From Candidatus Omnitrophota bacterium (GTDB taxonomy: Bacteria; Omnitrophota; Koll11; Gygaellales; Profunditerraquicolaceae), in contig JAPLLP010000263.1 in assembly GCA_026387515.1 (NCBI GenBank), positions 1-8,402 on the forward strand: a stretch of DNA of 8,402 bases, written 5' to 3'. The first letter of the stretch is position 1; every line of letters starts with the position of its first letter. The position numbers and the translations under genes were made by a program. Under the pieces are notes generated by a model. The model saw only the letters and a program-made list of their open reading frames with translations. It was not told the origin of the DNA and ran no database searches. Of the stretch, positions 1 to 6,515 are shown piece by piece.

Positions 1-1026
1 ACTATGGGGCTTTTAGTCGTGGGTGGGGAGATCACCACCAGCGCTTATGTGGATATCCAGAAACTCTCTCGCAAGATTATCGAGAGGATTGGTTACGTTC
101 ATCCCAAATACGGGTTTGATTATCATACCTGCGCGATTATTAATACCATCAACTGTCAGTCTCCGGATATCGCGCAAGGCGTGGATAAGGGCGGCGCGGG
201 AGACCAGGGTTTTATGGTAGGGTATGCCTGCCGCGAGACAGATGAGCTTATGCCATTACCGATAATGGTGGCGCATAAATTAGTGGCGCGCATGGCTGAG
301 GTAAGAAGGGGAAATATTTTAAAATACCTGGGCCCGGATTGTAAATCACAGGTTACGGTGGAATACCACGATGGGGCTGCCAAGCGCGTAGATTCCGTGG
401 TCTTGGCCTGTCAGCATACCGCGGATATCCTGGATGATACCGGAGAAAAGATCACCAATAAGGCCCGCCAAGAGATAATTGAAGTTGTAGCCAAGCCCAT
501 TCTTAAGAACCTGGTGGATAAGGATACCAAATATTATATTAATCAAACTGGGAAATTTGTCGTAGGCGGACCGCAGTCGGATACCGGCATGACGGGGAGA
601 AAGATTGTAGTGGATACCTACGGCGGAGTAGCCGCTCCCGGAGGAGGGGCTTTTTCCGGTAAAGACCCGACCAAGGTTGACCGTTCTGCGGCGTATATGG
701 CTAGATACGTTGCCAAGAATATAGTTGCCGCAGGCCTGGCAGATAGATGCCTGATACATGTTGCCTATGTTATAGGTAAAGCAGAGCCTTTGGCAGTGAT
801 GATCGATACCTTTGGCAGCAGCAAATTATCTGAAGCGGCGCTGGTGAAATTAACCAATGAAAATTTTGATCTGACGCCTAGAGGTATGATAAAAGAACTT
901 AACCTCTTGAGGCCCATATATCAGAAGACTGCCTGTTACGGCCATTTTGGCAGGACAGAGCCTGAGTTTAGCTGGGAGAGTACGGATAAGGCAGTGGTAC
1001 TAAAGAAACAAGCAGCCAAATTGTAA
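1..1026 (+). CDS. metK: S-adenosylmethionine synthetase (methionine adenosyltransferase), 5'-truncated by window edge
   Basis: Makes S-adenosylmethionine from ATP and methionine in the cytosol, releasing phosphate and pyrophosphate. The frame is open from base 1 (first codon ACT, Thr), so the ATG at base 4 is an internal Met and not the start. Compared with the 384-residue E. coli enzyme, about 46 N-terminal residues lie outside the window, including the SEGHPDK segment with the catalytic His. Visible motifs are [12 protein letters not shown] near the left edge, the signature [12 protein letters not shown] (around residue 66), [12 protein letters not shown] (around 199) and the glycine-rich [19 protein letters not shown] (around 214). 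The loop before GAGDQG is short ([12 protein letters not shown]), unlike the longer loop of E. coli. The end is complete, with a TAA stop. It lies 17 bp before ahcY, so the two are probably co-transcribed and link SAM production to SAH removal. The family call is very secure; upstream regulation cannot be seen. Confidence 0.97.
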   Translation, partial: TMGLLVVGGEITTSAYVDIQKLSRKIIERIGYVHPKYGFDYHTCAIINTINCQSPDIAQGVDKGGAGDQGFMVGYACRETDELMPLPIMVAHKLVARMAEVRRGNILKYLGPDCKSQVTVEYHDGAAKRVDSVVLACQHTADILDDTGEKITNKARQEIIEVVAKPILKNLVDKDTKYYINQTGKFVVGGPQSDTGMTGRKIVVDTYGGVAAPGGGAFSGKDPTKVDRSAAYMARYVAKNIVAAGLADRCLIHVAYVIGKAEPLAVMIDTFGSSKLSEAALVKLTNENFDLTPRGMIKELNLLRPIYQKTACYGHFGRTEPEFSWESTDKAVVLKKQAAKL

Positions 1027-1043
1027 AAAAAGGAGTTTCTTCT

Positions 1044-2300
1044 ATGGATTATGATATTAAAGATATAAAACTCGCCCATAAGGGCGCGTTACGTATTGAA
1101 TGGGCGCGTAATAATATGCCGGTTTTGGGTTTGATTGCCAGCCGCTTTGAGAAAGAGCGTCCTTTAAAAGGGTTGAAGATCGCTGCCTGCCTGCACGTAA
1201 CTACCGAAACAGCGGTATTGGCGGAGGTTTTAAAATCCGGCGGCGCGGAAGTTTTTCTTTGTGCCTCTAATCCGTTATCCACGCAGGATGATGTGGCCGC
1301 CTCCCTGGCGAAAAATTTGAAAATAGCGGTTTTTGCTATTAAAGGAGAAGATACCAATACCTACTATAAACATCTTAAATCCGCGTTAGCGGTTAAACCC
1401 GATATCACTATGGATGATGGGGCGGATCTGGTAAGCACGATACATCAAGCCAAGCCTGCGGAATTCGCCAATATTAAAGGCGGAACCGAAGAGACGACTA
1501 CGGGAGTTATACGTTTACGCGCCTTAGCCAAAGAAGGTAAGTTGCGTTATCCTATTATCGCGGTAAACGATGCTCAGACCAAGCATCTTTTTGATAACCG
1601 TTACGGCACAGGGCAATCTACTATGGATGGGGTGGTCAGGGCTACGAATAAATTGATCGCCGGTGCATGCGTGGTAATCTGCGGTTATGGCTGGTGCGGC
1701 AGGGGAGTGTCTATGCGCGCCAAAGGTATGGCAGCGCGGGTAGTGGTAGTTGAGGTTGACCCCCTGCGTGCATTAGAGGCGACCATGGACGGCTATGAAG
1801 TTATGCCTATAAAAGAAGCGGCTAAATTAGGCGATATCTTTGTTACGGTGACCGGGGATATTAACGTGATCCGCAAAGAGCATTTTCTATTGATGAAAGA
1901 CGGTGCTATCGTGGCGAATTCCGGGCACTTTAATGTGGAGATAGATATCCCGGGGCTCGAAGAGTTAAGTAAAAGCAAGAAGCGCATCCGTGATTATGTG
2001 GATGAATATATACTTAAAGGCGGCCGCAAGATATATCTTTTGGGCGAAGGCCGTTTAATTAATCTGGCTGCCGCAGAAGGTCATCCGGCGCAGGTCATGG
2101 ATATGTCTTTTGCCAATCAGGCCCTAAGCGCTGAATATATCGTGCGTAAGTACCGGGAAATGAAACATCAGGTGTATAAAGTCCCGGAGGATATTGATAA
2201 GAATATAGCGGCCTTGAAATTAAAGTCCATGGGTATTGAGGTGGATGTCTTGACCAAAGAGCAGGAGAAATATCTCTCCAGCTGGGAGATGGGAACCTAA
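1044..2300 (+). CDS. ahcY: Adenosylhomocysteinase (S-adenosyl-L-homocysteine hydrolase), short form
   Basis: Hydrolyses S-adenosylhomocysteine, the inhibitory product of SAM-dependent methylation, to adenosine and homocysteine, using a tightly bound NAD. At 418 residues it is complete. Substrate-site motifs are HVTTETAVL (His51), [12 protein letters not shown] (72-86), [11 protein letters not shown] (Asp125), [10 protein letters not shown] (Glu150) and [18 protein letters not shown] (Lys180, Asp184). The NAD-binding Rossmann segment has [10 protein letters not shown] (212-221) followed by VVEVDP. His295 ([10 protein letters not shown]) and His347 ([12 protein letters not shown]) match the conserved histidines. 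It lacks the roughly 40-residue insert of the eukaryotic/E. coli-neighbour long form and ends in [13 protein letters not shown], as in Thermotoga and archaeal enzymes. The start is set by AAGGAG at 1030-1035, 8 nt before the ATG. It follows metK closely and is probably in the same transcript. A palindromic repeat begins 3 bp after the stop. Confidence 0.97.
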   Translation: MDYDIKDIKLAHKGALRIEWARNNMPVLGLIASRFEKERPLKGLKIAACLHVTTETAVLAEVLKSGGAEVFLCASNPLSTQDDVAASLAKNLKIAVFAIKGEDTNTYYKHLKSALAVKPDITMDDGADLVSTIHQAKPAEFANIKGGTEETTTGVIRLRALAKEGKLRYPIIAVNDAQTKHLFDNRYGTGQSTMDGVVRATNKLIAGACVVICGYGWCGRGVSMRAKGMAARVVVVEVDPLRALEATMDGYEVMPIKEAAKLGDIFVTVTGDINVIRKEHFLLMKDGAIVANSGHFNVEIDIPGLEELSKSKKRIRDYVDEYILKGGRKIYLLGEGRLINLAAAEGHPAQVMDMSFANQALSAEYIVRKYREMKHQVYKVPEDIDKNIAALKLKSMGIEVDVLTKEQEKYLSSWEMGT

Positions 2301-2303
2301 CTA

Positions 2304-2447
2304 GGGGACGTTTCTCTGTTCTCTAACTCCATATGTTTTCACGTGTTACATTAACACATTTTCCACCTTAAAGTTTTATTAATAATGGAAAATGAGCGTT
2401 TGTAACCTGTTGTATAGCAAATATTTATAGCGCAAGGAAACGTCCCC
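2304..2447. repeat. 144-bp imperfect palindromic element (MITE/REP-like) between ahcY and pfkA
   Basis: The gap between ahcY and pfkA is nearly filled by a symmetric palindrome. The ends are an 11-bp perfect inverted repeat, GGGGACGTTTC (2304-2314) and GAAACGTCCCC (2437-2447). Further in, GTTACA (2345-2350) faces TGTAAC (2401-2406), and CATTTTCCA (2357-2365) faces TGGAAAATG (2386-2394). All three pairs sit at identical offsets from the ends, so the element has two 62-nt arms and a 20-nt centre. Hand alignment of one arm with the reverse complement of the other gives 39 of 62 matches without gaps. A small local hairpin, GTGTTA-CAT-TAACAC, occupies 2343-2357. There is no open reading frame of note and no clear target duplication. 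The shape fits a decayed non-autonomous mobile palindrome, perhaps moved by an IS200/REP-type transposase elsewhere in the genome; that origin is inference. Confidence 0.75.
2434..2438 (+). promoter_or_regulatory. Shine-Dalgarno of pfkA, located inside the right arm of the palindromic element
   Basis: AAGGA lies 10 nt before the pfkA ATG at 2449. It overlaps the terminal inverted repeat of the 144-bp palindrome (the repeat starts at 2437). If the palindrome folds in mRNA, A2438 and G2437 pair with U2313 and C2314, G2436 can wobble with U2315 and A2434 can pair with U2317, so the site would be partly hidden. No other ribosome binding site lies between it and the start codon. Confidence 0.6.
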
Positions 2448-2448
2448 C

Positions 2449-3411
2449 ATGATTAAGAAAATAGCGGTTATGACTGCCGGAGGAGATGCTCCGGGTATGA
2501 ATGCTGCGGTGCGCAGCGTGGTGCGTTACGCCACAAGTAAGAAAATGGAGGTATGCGGTGTTTTCCGCGGCTGGTGGGGCCTGATCAATGAAGAATTAAA
2601 GGTTCTTAATGATCGTTCGGTATCAGGCATAATAAATTCAGGCGGGACGATTTTAAAGACCACGCGTTGCCCGGATTTCCAAACTGAAGAAGGGCAAAAG
2701 CGGGCGTACGATACGATAAAGAAATACGCCATTGACGCCCTGGTGCCTATTGGCGGTAACGGCACATTCGCCGCGGCCCATGAGTTTTTTAAAAGATATA
2801 AGGTGCCTTGCGTGGGTATAGCGGCATCTATTGATAATGACATTAACGGCATAGATACTACAATCGGTTCGGACACCGCCATTAATACCGCGCTTTCGGC
2901 GATCGATAACATTCGCGATACAGCTACCTCTATGGAGCGGATTTTTGTAGTCGAGGTTATGGGTAGGGGGTCGGGATATATTGCTCTTCAGGTAGCTTTG
3001 GCCGCGGGATGCGAAGACGTGATTATCCCGGAGAGGAAATTTGATTTGTCCAGTATGTGCCACGATATTGTCAATGGTAATATCCGGGGCAAGATCAGCT
3101 GGATTATCGTGGTAGCTGAAGGCGCAGGCAGCGCCGTTGAAATCGCTAAGGAGATTAACGAGATTACCAGCCTTGAGACGCGGGCAGTGGTGTTGGGGCA
3201 TATCCAGCGGGGCGGAAGGCCTACAGCTTTTAGCCGTTCTTTGGCTACGCTGCTCGGCCAGGCCGCTGTTGATAGCCTTTTAAGAGGCGAACAGGATAAA
3301 GCAGTCGGGATGCGCTCGGGAGGGATTATTTCCGTGGACTTGGAAACGGCAATTCAGAAGAAAGAAATGGATGTGGAGAATTTGTATAAGTTGATCAAAA
3401 CATTAACCTGA
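2449..3411 (+). CDS. pfkA: 6-phosphofructokinase (ATP-type family) with GGNG in place of GGDG
   Basis: Phosphorylates fructose 6-phosphate to fructose 1,6-bisphosphate, the committed glycolytic step, in the cytosol. At 320 residues it matches the E. coli PfkA length. Motifs in order are MTAGGDAPGMNAAVR (8-22), GGTILKTTRCPDF (65-77), IGGNGTF (101-107), SIDNDINGIDTTIG with the catalytic-base Asp129 (127-140), RIFVVEVMGRGSG (Arg164, Met171-Arg173), AEGAG (Glu224), ETRAVVLGHIQRGG (Arg245, His251, Arg254). Gly105, equivalent to E. coli Gly104, points to ATP rather than pyrophosphate. Effector-site equivalents Arg22, Arg26, Glu189, Arg213 and Lys215 appear conserved, suggesting allosteric control. 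Odd points: Asn104 replaces the Mg-coordinating Asp of GGDG, and AASIDND replaces the usual PGTIDND. The start is fixed by the classic MIKKIAV N-terminus. The ATG directly abuts a palindromic repeat. The stop codon's last base is the first base of the next intergenic repeat. Confidence 0.92.
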   Translation: MIKKIAVMTAGGDAPGMNAAVRSVVRYATSKKMEVCGVFRGWWGLINEELKVLNDRSVSGIINSGGTILKTTRCPDFQTEEGQKRAYDTIKKYAIDALVPIGGNGTFAAAHEFFKRYKVPCVGIAASIDNDINGIDTTIGSDTAINTALSAIDNIRDTATSMERIFVVEVMGRGSGYIALQVALAAGCEDVIIPERKFDLSSMCHDIVNGNIRGKISWIIVVAEGAGSAVEIAKEINEITSLETRAVVLGHIQRGGRPTAFSRSLATLLGQAAVDSLLRGEQDKAVGMRSGGIISVDLETAIQKKEMDVENLYKLIKTLT

Positions 3412-3455
3412 CACCCCGCGCTAATAGGATTTGCGCGGGTGTGCCCTTTCTGGGC
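3411..3455 (+). repeat. 45-nt two-hairpin repeat, copy 1, leader of the aldolase-like gene
   Basis: First of two copies, 43 of 45 bases identical to 4799-4843. Hairpin 1: ACACCCCGCGC (3411-3421, one extra C) pairs with GCGCGGGTGT (3433-3442), with an inner AAT/ATT pairing (3423-3425 with 3429-3431) and apical loop AGG. Hairpin 2: TGCCC (3442-3446) pairs with GGGCA (3452-3456) around loop TTTCT, and its last base is the first A of the AAGGAG ribosome binding site. U3442 could close either stem. No T-run follows, so it is not an ordinary intrinsic terminator. It fills the pfkA-aldolase gap. Function is unknown; translational control or a structured intergenic repeat are both possible. Confidence 0.75.
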
Positions 3456-3461
3456 AAGGAG
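3456..3461 (+). promoter_or_regulatory. Shine-Dalgarno AAGGAG that fixes the aldolase-like gene start at 3471
   Basis: AAGGAG lies 9 nt before ATG 3471. An in-frame GTG at 3441 would lengthen the protein by 10 residues, but it lies inside the repeated hairpin, upstream of this site, and would translate the repeat itself. The equivalent site in the second repeat copy precedes the ilvD ATG in the same way, which supports 3471 as the start. Confidence 0.8.
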
Positions 3462-3470
3462 CGAGTAGAA

Positions 3471-4796
3471 ATGGGAAGACGGCCTTTGGACATCGAGAGT
3501 ATTGCAAGGGATTTATCTTTAAGCGACGATATAGAGCGTAAAAGGGTGCTGGCGAAAAAGATATTTGATATCGCCTATAAAAAAGGGATTTACCCTTCCA
3601 GCATCCATGAATTTTATATGGCCCGCGGCAAAGGCGAATTTGGCGGTTTTACCGTGCCGGCGATAAATTTAAGGAGCCTTACCTTTGATCTGGCTAGGGC
3701 GATATTCAGGGTGGCCAAGAAAAATAACTCCGGGGCTTTTATTTTTGAGATCGCCAAGTCCGAGATGGGATATACGGCCCAGCCGCCGGTAGAATATTCG
3801 GCTGTGGTTTTGGCAGCGGCGATAAAAGAAGAATTCCAGGGCGCGGTCTTTATCCAGGCAGATCACACCCAGGCCAATGCCAATAAATTCCAGGAGAATC
3901 CGGAAAAAGAGCTGGAGGTTCTTCAGGCGCTGATCGGCGAGGCTATAGAAGAAGGATTTTATAACATTGATATTGATTCTTCGACGCTGGTAGATCTATC
4001 CAAGCCTAAGGTGAAACAGCAGCAGTATTTAAACTATGAGGTAGCCAGTAAGCTTACCCAATTTATAAGAAGGGTAGAACCTAAAGGTATTACGGTTTCC
4101 GTGGGCGCAGAGATCGGAGAGGTAGGGCATAAGAATTCCACCCCTGAGGACCTGCGTGCTTTTATGGAGGGATATAAGGAACGTTTACGTAAGGGGCTGA
4201 CCGGTATCAGTAAAATTTCTATCCAAACCGGCACTTCCCATGGCGGGGTGGTTTTACCCGACGGGACCATTGCCCAGGTAAAGCTAGACTTTGATACATT
4301 ACAGGCACTTTCCAAGATCGCCAAAGAGGAATTTGGCTTAGGCGGGGCAGTGCAGCACGGCGCTTCTACTTTACCGGCGGAGGCCTTTCATAAATTCGCC
4401 GAGTGTGATGCCTGCGAAGTGCACCTGGCCACCGAATTCCAGAATATGGTTTATGATAGTAGGCATTTTCCCGCGGCGCTTAAAGCCAAGATATATGACT
4501 GGTTGAAGATCAATGCCGCGTCTGAGAGGAAAGATGGAGAGACCGAGGAGCAGTTTTTCTATAAAACACGTAAAAAGGCATTAGGCCCTTTTAAAAAAGA
4601 TATCATTGGTTTAGGTAAAGAGACACGAGAGGCCATTACCGGAGAAATCGAGGCAAAGTTTGATTTCCTCTTCAAGCAGTTAAATTGCCTGAATAATAAA
4701 CACTTAGTGGATAAATATGTAACCTTAAAGCGGGTGATTACGCGCAAGCGCCAGGAAAAAGTAGGCGTGGTGCACGATGGAGAAGGGGCCGATTAA
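3471..4796 (+). CDS. Divergent class II (zinc) aldolase, probable fructose-bisphosphate aldolase
   Basis: Belongs to the class II fructose/tagatose-bisphosphate aldolase superfamily, zinc-dependent TIM-barrel enzymes that cleave ketose bisphosphates to DHAP and an aldehyde. It has 441 residues, longer than E. coli FbaA (359) or KbaY (about 285), with an N-terminal extension of about 57 residues before the barrel start GFTVPAINLRS and a C-terminal extension of roughly 90. Likely catalytic Asp131 and zinc ligand His132 lie in QADHTQAN, a Glu in GAEIGEVG (214 or 217) fits the next metal position, and His257 (TSHGG) and His296 (QHGAST) fit the other zinc histidines. Differences: Gln129 replaces the first His of HxDH, and the usual NIDTD near the end is HLATE (318-322). 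The phosphate-binding GGSGS becomes HGASTLP. Placement straight after pfkA supports a glycolytic role, but the substrate is inferred. It could instead act on another sugar phosphate or resemble the GatZ/KbaZ side of the superfamily. Tandem stops TAATAA end it. Translation from GTG 3441 is less likely. Confidence 0.75.
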   Translation: MGRRPLDIESIARDLSLSDDIERKRVLAKKIFDIAYKKGIYPSSIHEFYMARGKGEFGGFTVPAINLRSLTFDLARAIFRVAKKNNSGAFIFEIAKSEMGYTAQPPVEYSAVVLAAAIKEEFQGAVFIQADHTQANANKFQENPEKELEVLQALIGEAIEEGFYNIDIDSSTLVDLSKPKVKQQQYLNYEVASKLTQFIRRVEPKGITVSVGAEIGEVGHKNSTPEDLRAFMEGYKERLRKGLTGISKISIQTGTSHGGVVLPDGTIAQVKLDFDTLQALSKIAKEEFGLGGAVQHGASTLPAEAFHKFAECDACEVHLATEFQNMVYDSRHFPAALKAKIYDWLKINAASERKDGETEEQFFYKTRKKALGPFKKDIIGLGKETREAITGEIEAKFDFLFKQLNCLNNKHLVDKYVTLKRVITRKRQEKVGVVHDGEGAD

Positions 4797-4798
4797 TA

Positions 4799-4843
4799 AC
4801 ACCCCGCGCTAATCGGATTTGCGCGGGTGCGCCCTTTCTGGGC
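4799..4843 (+). repeat. 45-nt two-hairpin repeat, copy 2, leader of ilvD
   Basis: Second copy of the element at 3411-3455. The two mismatches are A3426/C4814, in the apical loop of hairpin 1 (AGG versus CGG), and T3442/C4830, in the outer pair of hairpin 2. The partner of the latter also changes (A3456 to G4844), so TGCCC/GGGCA becomes CGCCC/GGGCG and the 5-bp stem (4830-4834 with 4840-4844, loop TTTCT) is kept. Hairpin 1 pairs 4800-4809 with 4821-4829. The element starts 2 bases after the aldolase stop codon (4794-4796), its first base being the last base of the second TAA. The ilvD ribosome binding site GGGGAGG (4844-4850) follows at once, 6 nt before ATG 4857. In this copy only, CCCCGC (4802-4807) could alternatively pair with GCGGGG (4842-4847), hiding that site. 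Confidence 0.75.
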
Positions 4844-4856
4844 GGGGAGGTAAGAG

Positions 4857-6515
4857 ATGCGTTCGGACATTATTAAAAAAGGGATAGAGCGGGTTCCGCA
4901 TCGCGCATTATTGCATGCCACGGGTTTAGGTAGAAAAGACCTCGACCGGCCTTTTATCGGCGTGGCGACTTCCTCCACTGACCTCATTCCCGGGCATATC
5001 GGGATGAAGGACCTTGAACGTTTTATCGAGCGTGGCATCTGTTACGGCGGGGGCGCTCCTTTTTTCTTTGGCGTGCCGGGTATCTGCGACGGAATTGCCA
5101 TGGGGCATTTGGGTATGTGCTATCCTTTGGCCTTGCGTGAGATCGTGGCTGATACCATTGAAACAGTCTGCAACGCGCATCAACTTGACGGAATTGTCTG
5201 TTTGACTAACTGCGATAAGATCACTCCGGGCATGCTTATGGGAGTAGCCCGTTTGAATATCCCGGCGATTATAATTACTGCCGGGCCGATGCTCTCCGGG
5301 CGCTATAATAAAAGGAAATTGGCCTTTGTGCACGATACCTTTGAGGCCTTGGCCCGGGCGCAAAAAGGCGATATTTCAAAAGAGGAATTGATGTGTCTTG
5401 AGATGGAGGCCTGTCCTGGTGCGGGTTCCTGCCAGGGTCTATATACCGCTAATACCATGGCCTGCCTCACCGAGACTATGGGCATGTCTTTACCGGGCTG
5501 TGGAACCGCCCTGGCAGTCTCGGCCAAGAAACGCAGGATTGCGCAGGCAACCGGCGAGTGTATTGTGGAGTTGGTCAAGAAGGATATTACTCCCCGTAAG
5601 ATCATTACTAAAGCGTCGCTAGAGAATGCGAATGCGATCGCGGTAGATATGGCACTGGGCGGCTCAAGCAATACGGTTTTACATCTAATGGCCATTGCCC
5701 ATGAGGCGGGGATATCTTTAGATTTAAAGACATTTGATCGGATCAGCAAGAATATCCCGCACATTACCAATATCGAGCCTGCGGGTGAGCATTTTATGGA
5801 GGATTTGGAGTATGCCGGAGGAATCCCGGCTGTGCTAAAGAGGTTGAAGAAAAATCTAAATAATACGTTGAACGTTAGCGGCAGCAAGACCTTTGAAATT
5901 GCCGATAAGGCGACCATATTTGACCCTGCGGTTATCCGGCCCATTGAGAAGGCCTATCATAAGCAGGGTGGGATTGCCGTTCTATATGGTAACCTTGCTC
6001 CGGACGGGGCAGTGGTTAAACAGGCCGCGGTTTCACAAAATATGATGCAATTCACCGGCCGGGCAAAAGTCTTTAACCGTGAGGAAGAAGCGATGCAGGC
6101 AATTCTCGGAGGAAAAATTAAAGGCGGCGAGGTGATCGTTATCCGTTACGAAGGTCCTGCGGGCGGTCCGGGGATGCGCGAGATGCTTGCCCCAACCTCA
6201 GGCTTAGTGGGGATGGGATTGGCTGAGTCTGTGGCCTTGATCACCGACGGCAGGTTTTCCGGAGGCACCAAAGGCCCTTGTATTGGCCATGTTTCTCCTG
6301 AAGCGTCAAGCCGCGGCCCGATCGCTATTTTAAAAGACGGAGATATAATTACTATTGATATCCCGAAGAGAAAATTAGAAGTGAAACTAACCAAATCCGA
6401 AATAGAAAAAAGATTTAAAGTCTGGAAACCAGTGGCGCCGAAGATCACCAGCGGTTACCTGGCGCGTTATTCTAAAGGGGTGAGTTCTGCTGATAAGGGA
6501 GCGATTCTTTCATGA
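4857..6515 (+). CDS. ilvD: Dihydroxy-acid dehydratase
   Basis: Dehydrates 2,3-dihydroxy-isovalerate and 2,3-dihydroxy-3-methylvalerate to the 2-keto acids that become valine, leucine and isoleucine; cytosolic iron-sulfur enzyme. At 552 residues it is complete and of the usual length for the shorter bacterial/archaeal group. Motifs are PGHIGMKDL (45-53), [12 protein letters not shown] (76-87), [11 protein letters not shown] (Cys119, Lys121), [17 protein letters not shown] (Cys186, Cys192), [35 protein letters not shown] and [12 protein letters not shown] with the proposed catalytic Ser. As in E. coli IlvD, the position before PGH holds no Cys, unlike the three-cysteine [2Fe-2S] dehydratases, so the cluster type is open. 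The start is supported by GGGGAGG 6 nt upstream and by the family-typical N-terminus ([23 protein letters not shown]). It overlaps ilvB by 4 bp (ATGA) and is preceded by a structured 45-nt repeat that may regulate it. Confidence 0.97.
   Translation: MRSDIIKKGIERVPHRALLHATGLGRKDLDRPFIGVATSSTDLIPGHIGMKDLERFIERGICYGGGAPFFFGVPGICDGIAMGHLGMCYPLALREIVADTIETVCNAHQLDGIVCLTNCDKITPGMLMGVARLNIPAIIITAGPMLSGRYNKRKLAFVHDTFEALARAQKGDISKEELMCLEMEACPGAGSCQGLYTANTMACLTETMGMSLPGCGTALAVSAKKRRIAQATGECIVELVKKDITPRKIITKASLENANAIAVDMALGGSSNTVLHLMAIAHEAGISLDLKTFDRISKNIPHITNIEPAGEHFMEDLEYAGGIPAVLKRLKKNLNNTLNVSGSKTFEIADKATIFDPAVIRPIEKAYHKQGGIAVLYGNLAPDGAVVKQAAVSQNMMQFTGRAKVFNREEEAMQAILGGKIKGGEVIVIRYEGPAGGPGMREMLAPTSGLVGMGLAESVALITDGRFSGGTKGPCIGHVSPEASSRGPIAILKDGDIITIDIPKRKLEVKLTKSEIEKRFKVWKPVAPKITSGYLARYSKGVSSADKGAILS

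Noticed and set aside
4..6. ATG at base 4 as the metK start
   Set aside because: The frame is open to base 1, and homology to MetK continues across the edge. Starting here would delete the essential SEGHPDK region, so the gene is simply cut by the window.
2343..2362. Intrinsic terminator after ahcY: GTGTTA-CAT-TAACAC stem followed by ATTTT
   Set aside because: The stem is only 6 bp and AT-rich, with a 3-nt loop and four T residues. It is better explained as a sub-structure of the 144-bp palindrome.
2400..2427. Possible sigma-70 promoter for pfkA: TTGTAA (2400-2405) and TATTTA (2422-2427), 16-nt spacer
   Set aside because: The -35 matches 4 of 6 and the -10 only 3 of 6 consensus bases, in AT-rich DNA where such matches are common.
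3411..3455. The two-hairpin repeat as an intrinsic terminator or a known riboswitch such as mini-ykkC (guanidine-II)
   Set aside because: There is no T-run after either hairpin, and the loops (AGG/CGG and TTTCT) do not match the ACGR loops of mini-ykkC. I could not match it to any riboswitch consensus that I know.
3441..3470. GTG start giving a 10-residue longer aldolase-like protein
   Set aside because: The GTG lies inside the repeated hairpin and upstream of the AAGGAG site. The ATG at 3471 has correct spacing, and the same arrangement precedes ilvD.
5303..5944. Long antisense open frame (213 codons) opposite ilvD
   Set aside because: It lies wholly inside the well-supported ilvD, shows no recognisable domain, and is a shadow of ilvD codon bias. 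The same applies to the 182-codon antisense frame at 2653-3201 inside pfkA and to the shorter antisense frames elsewhere.
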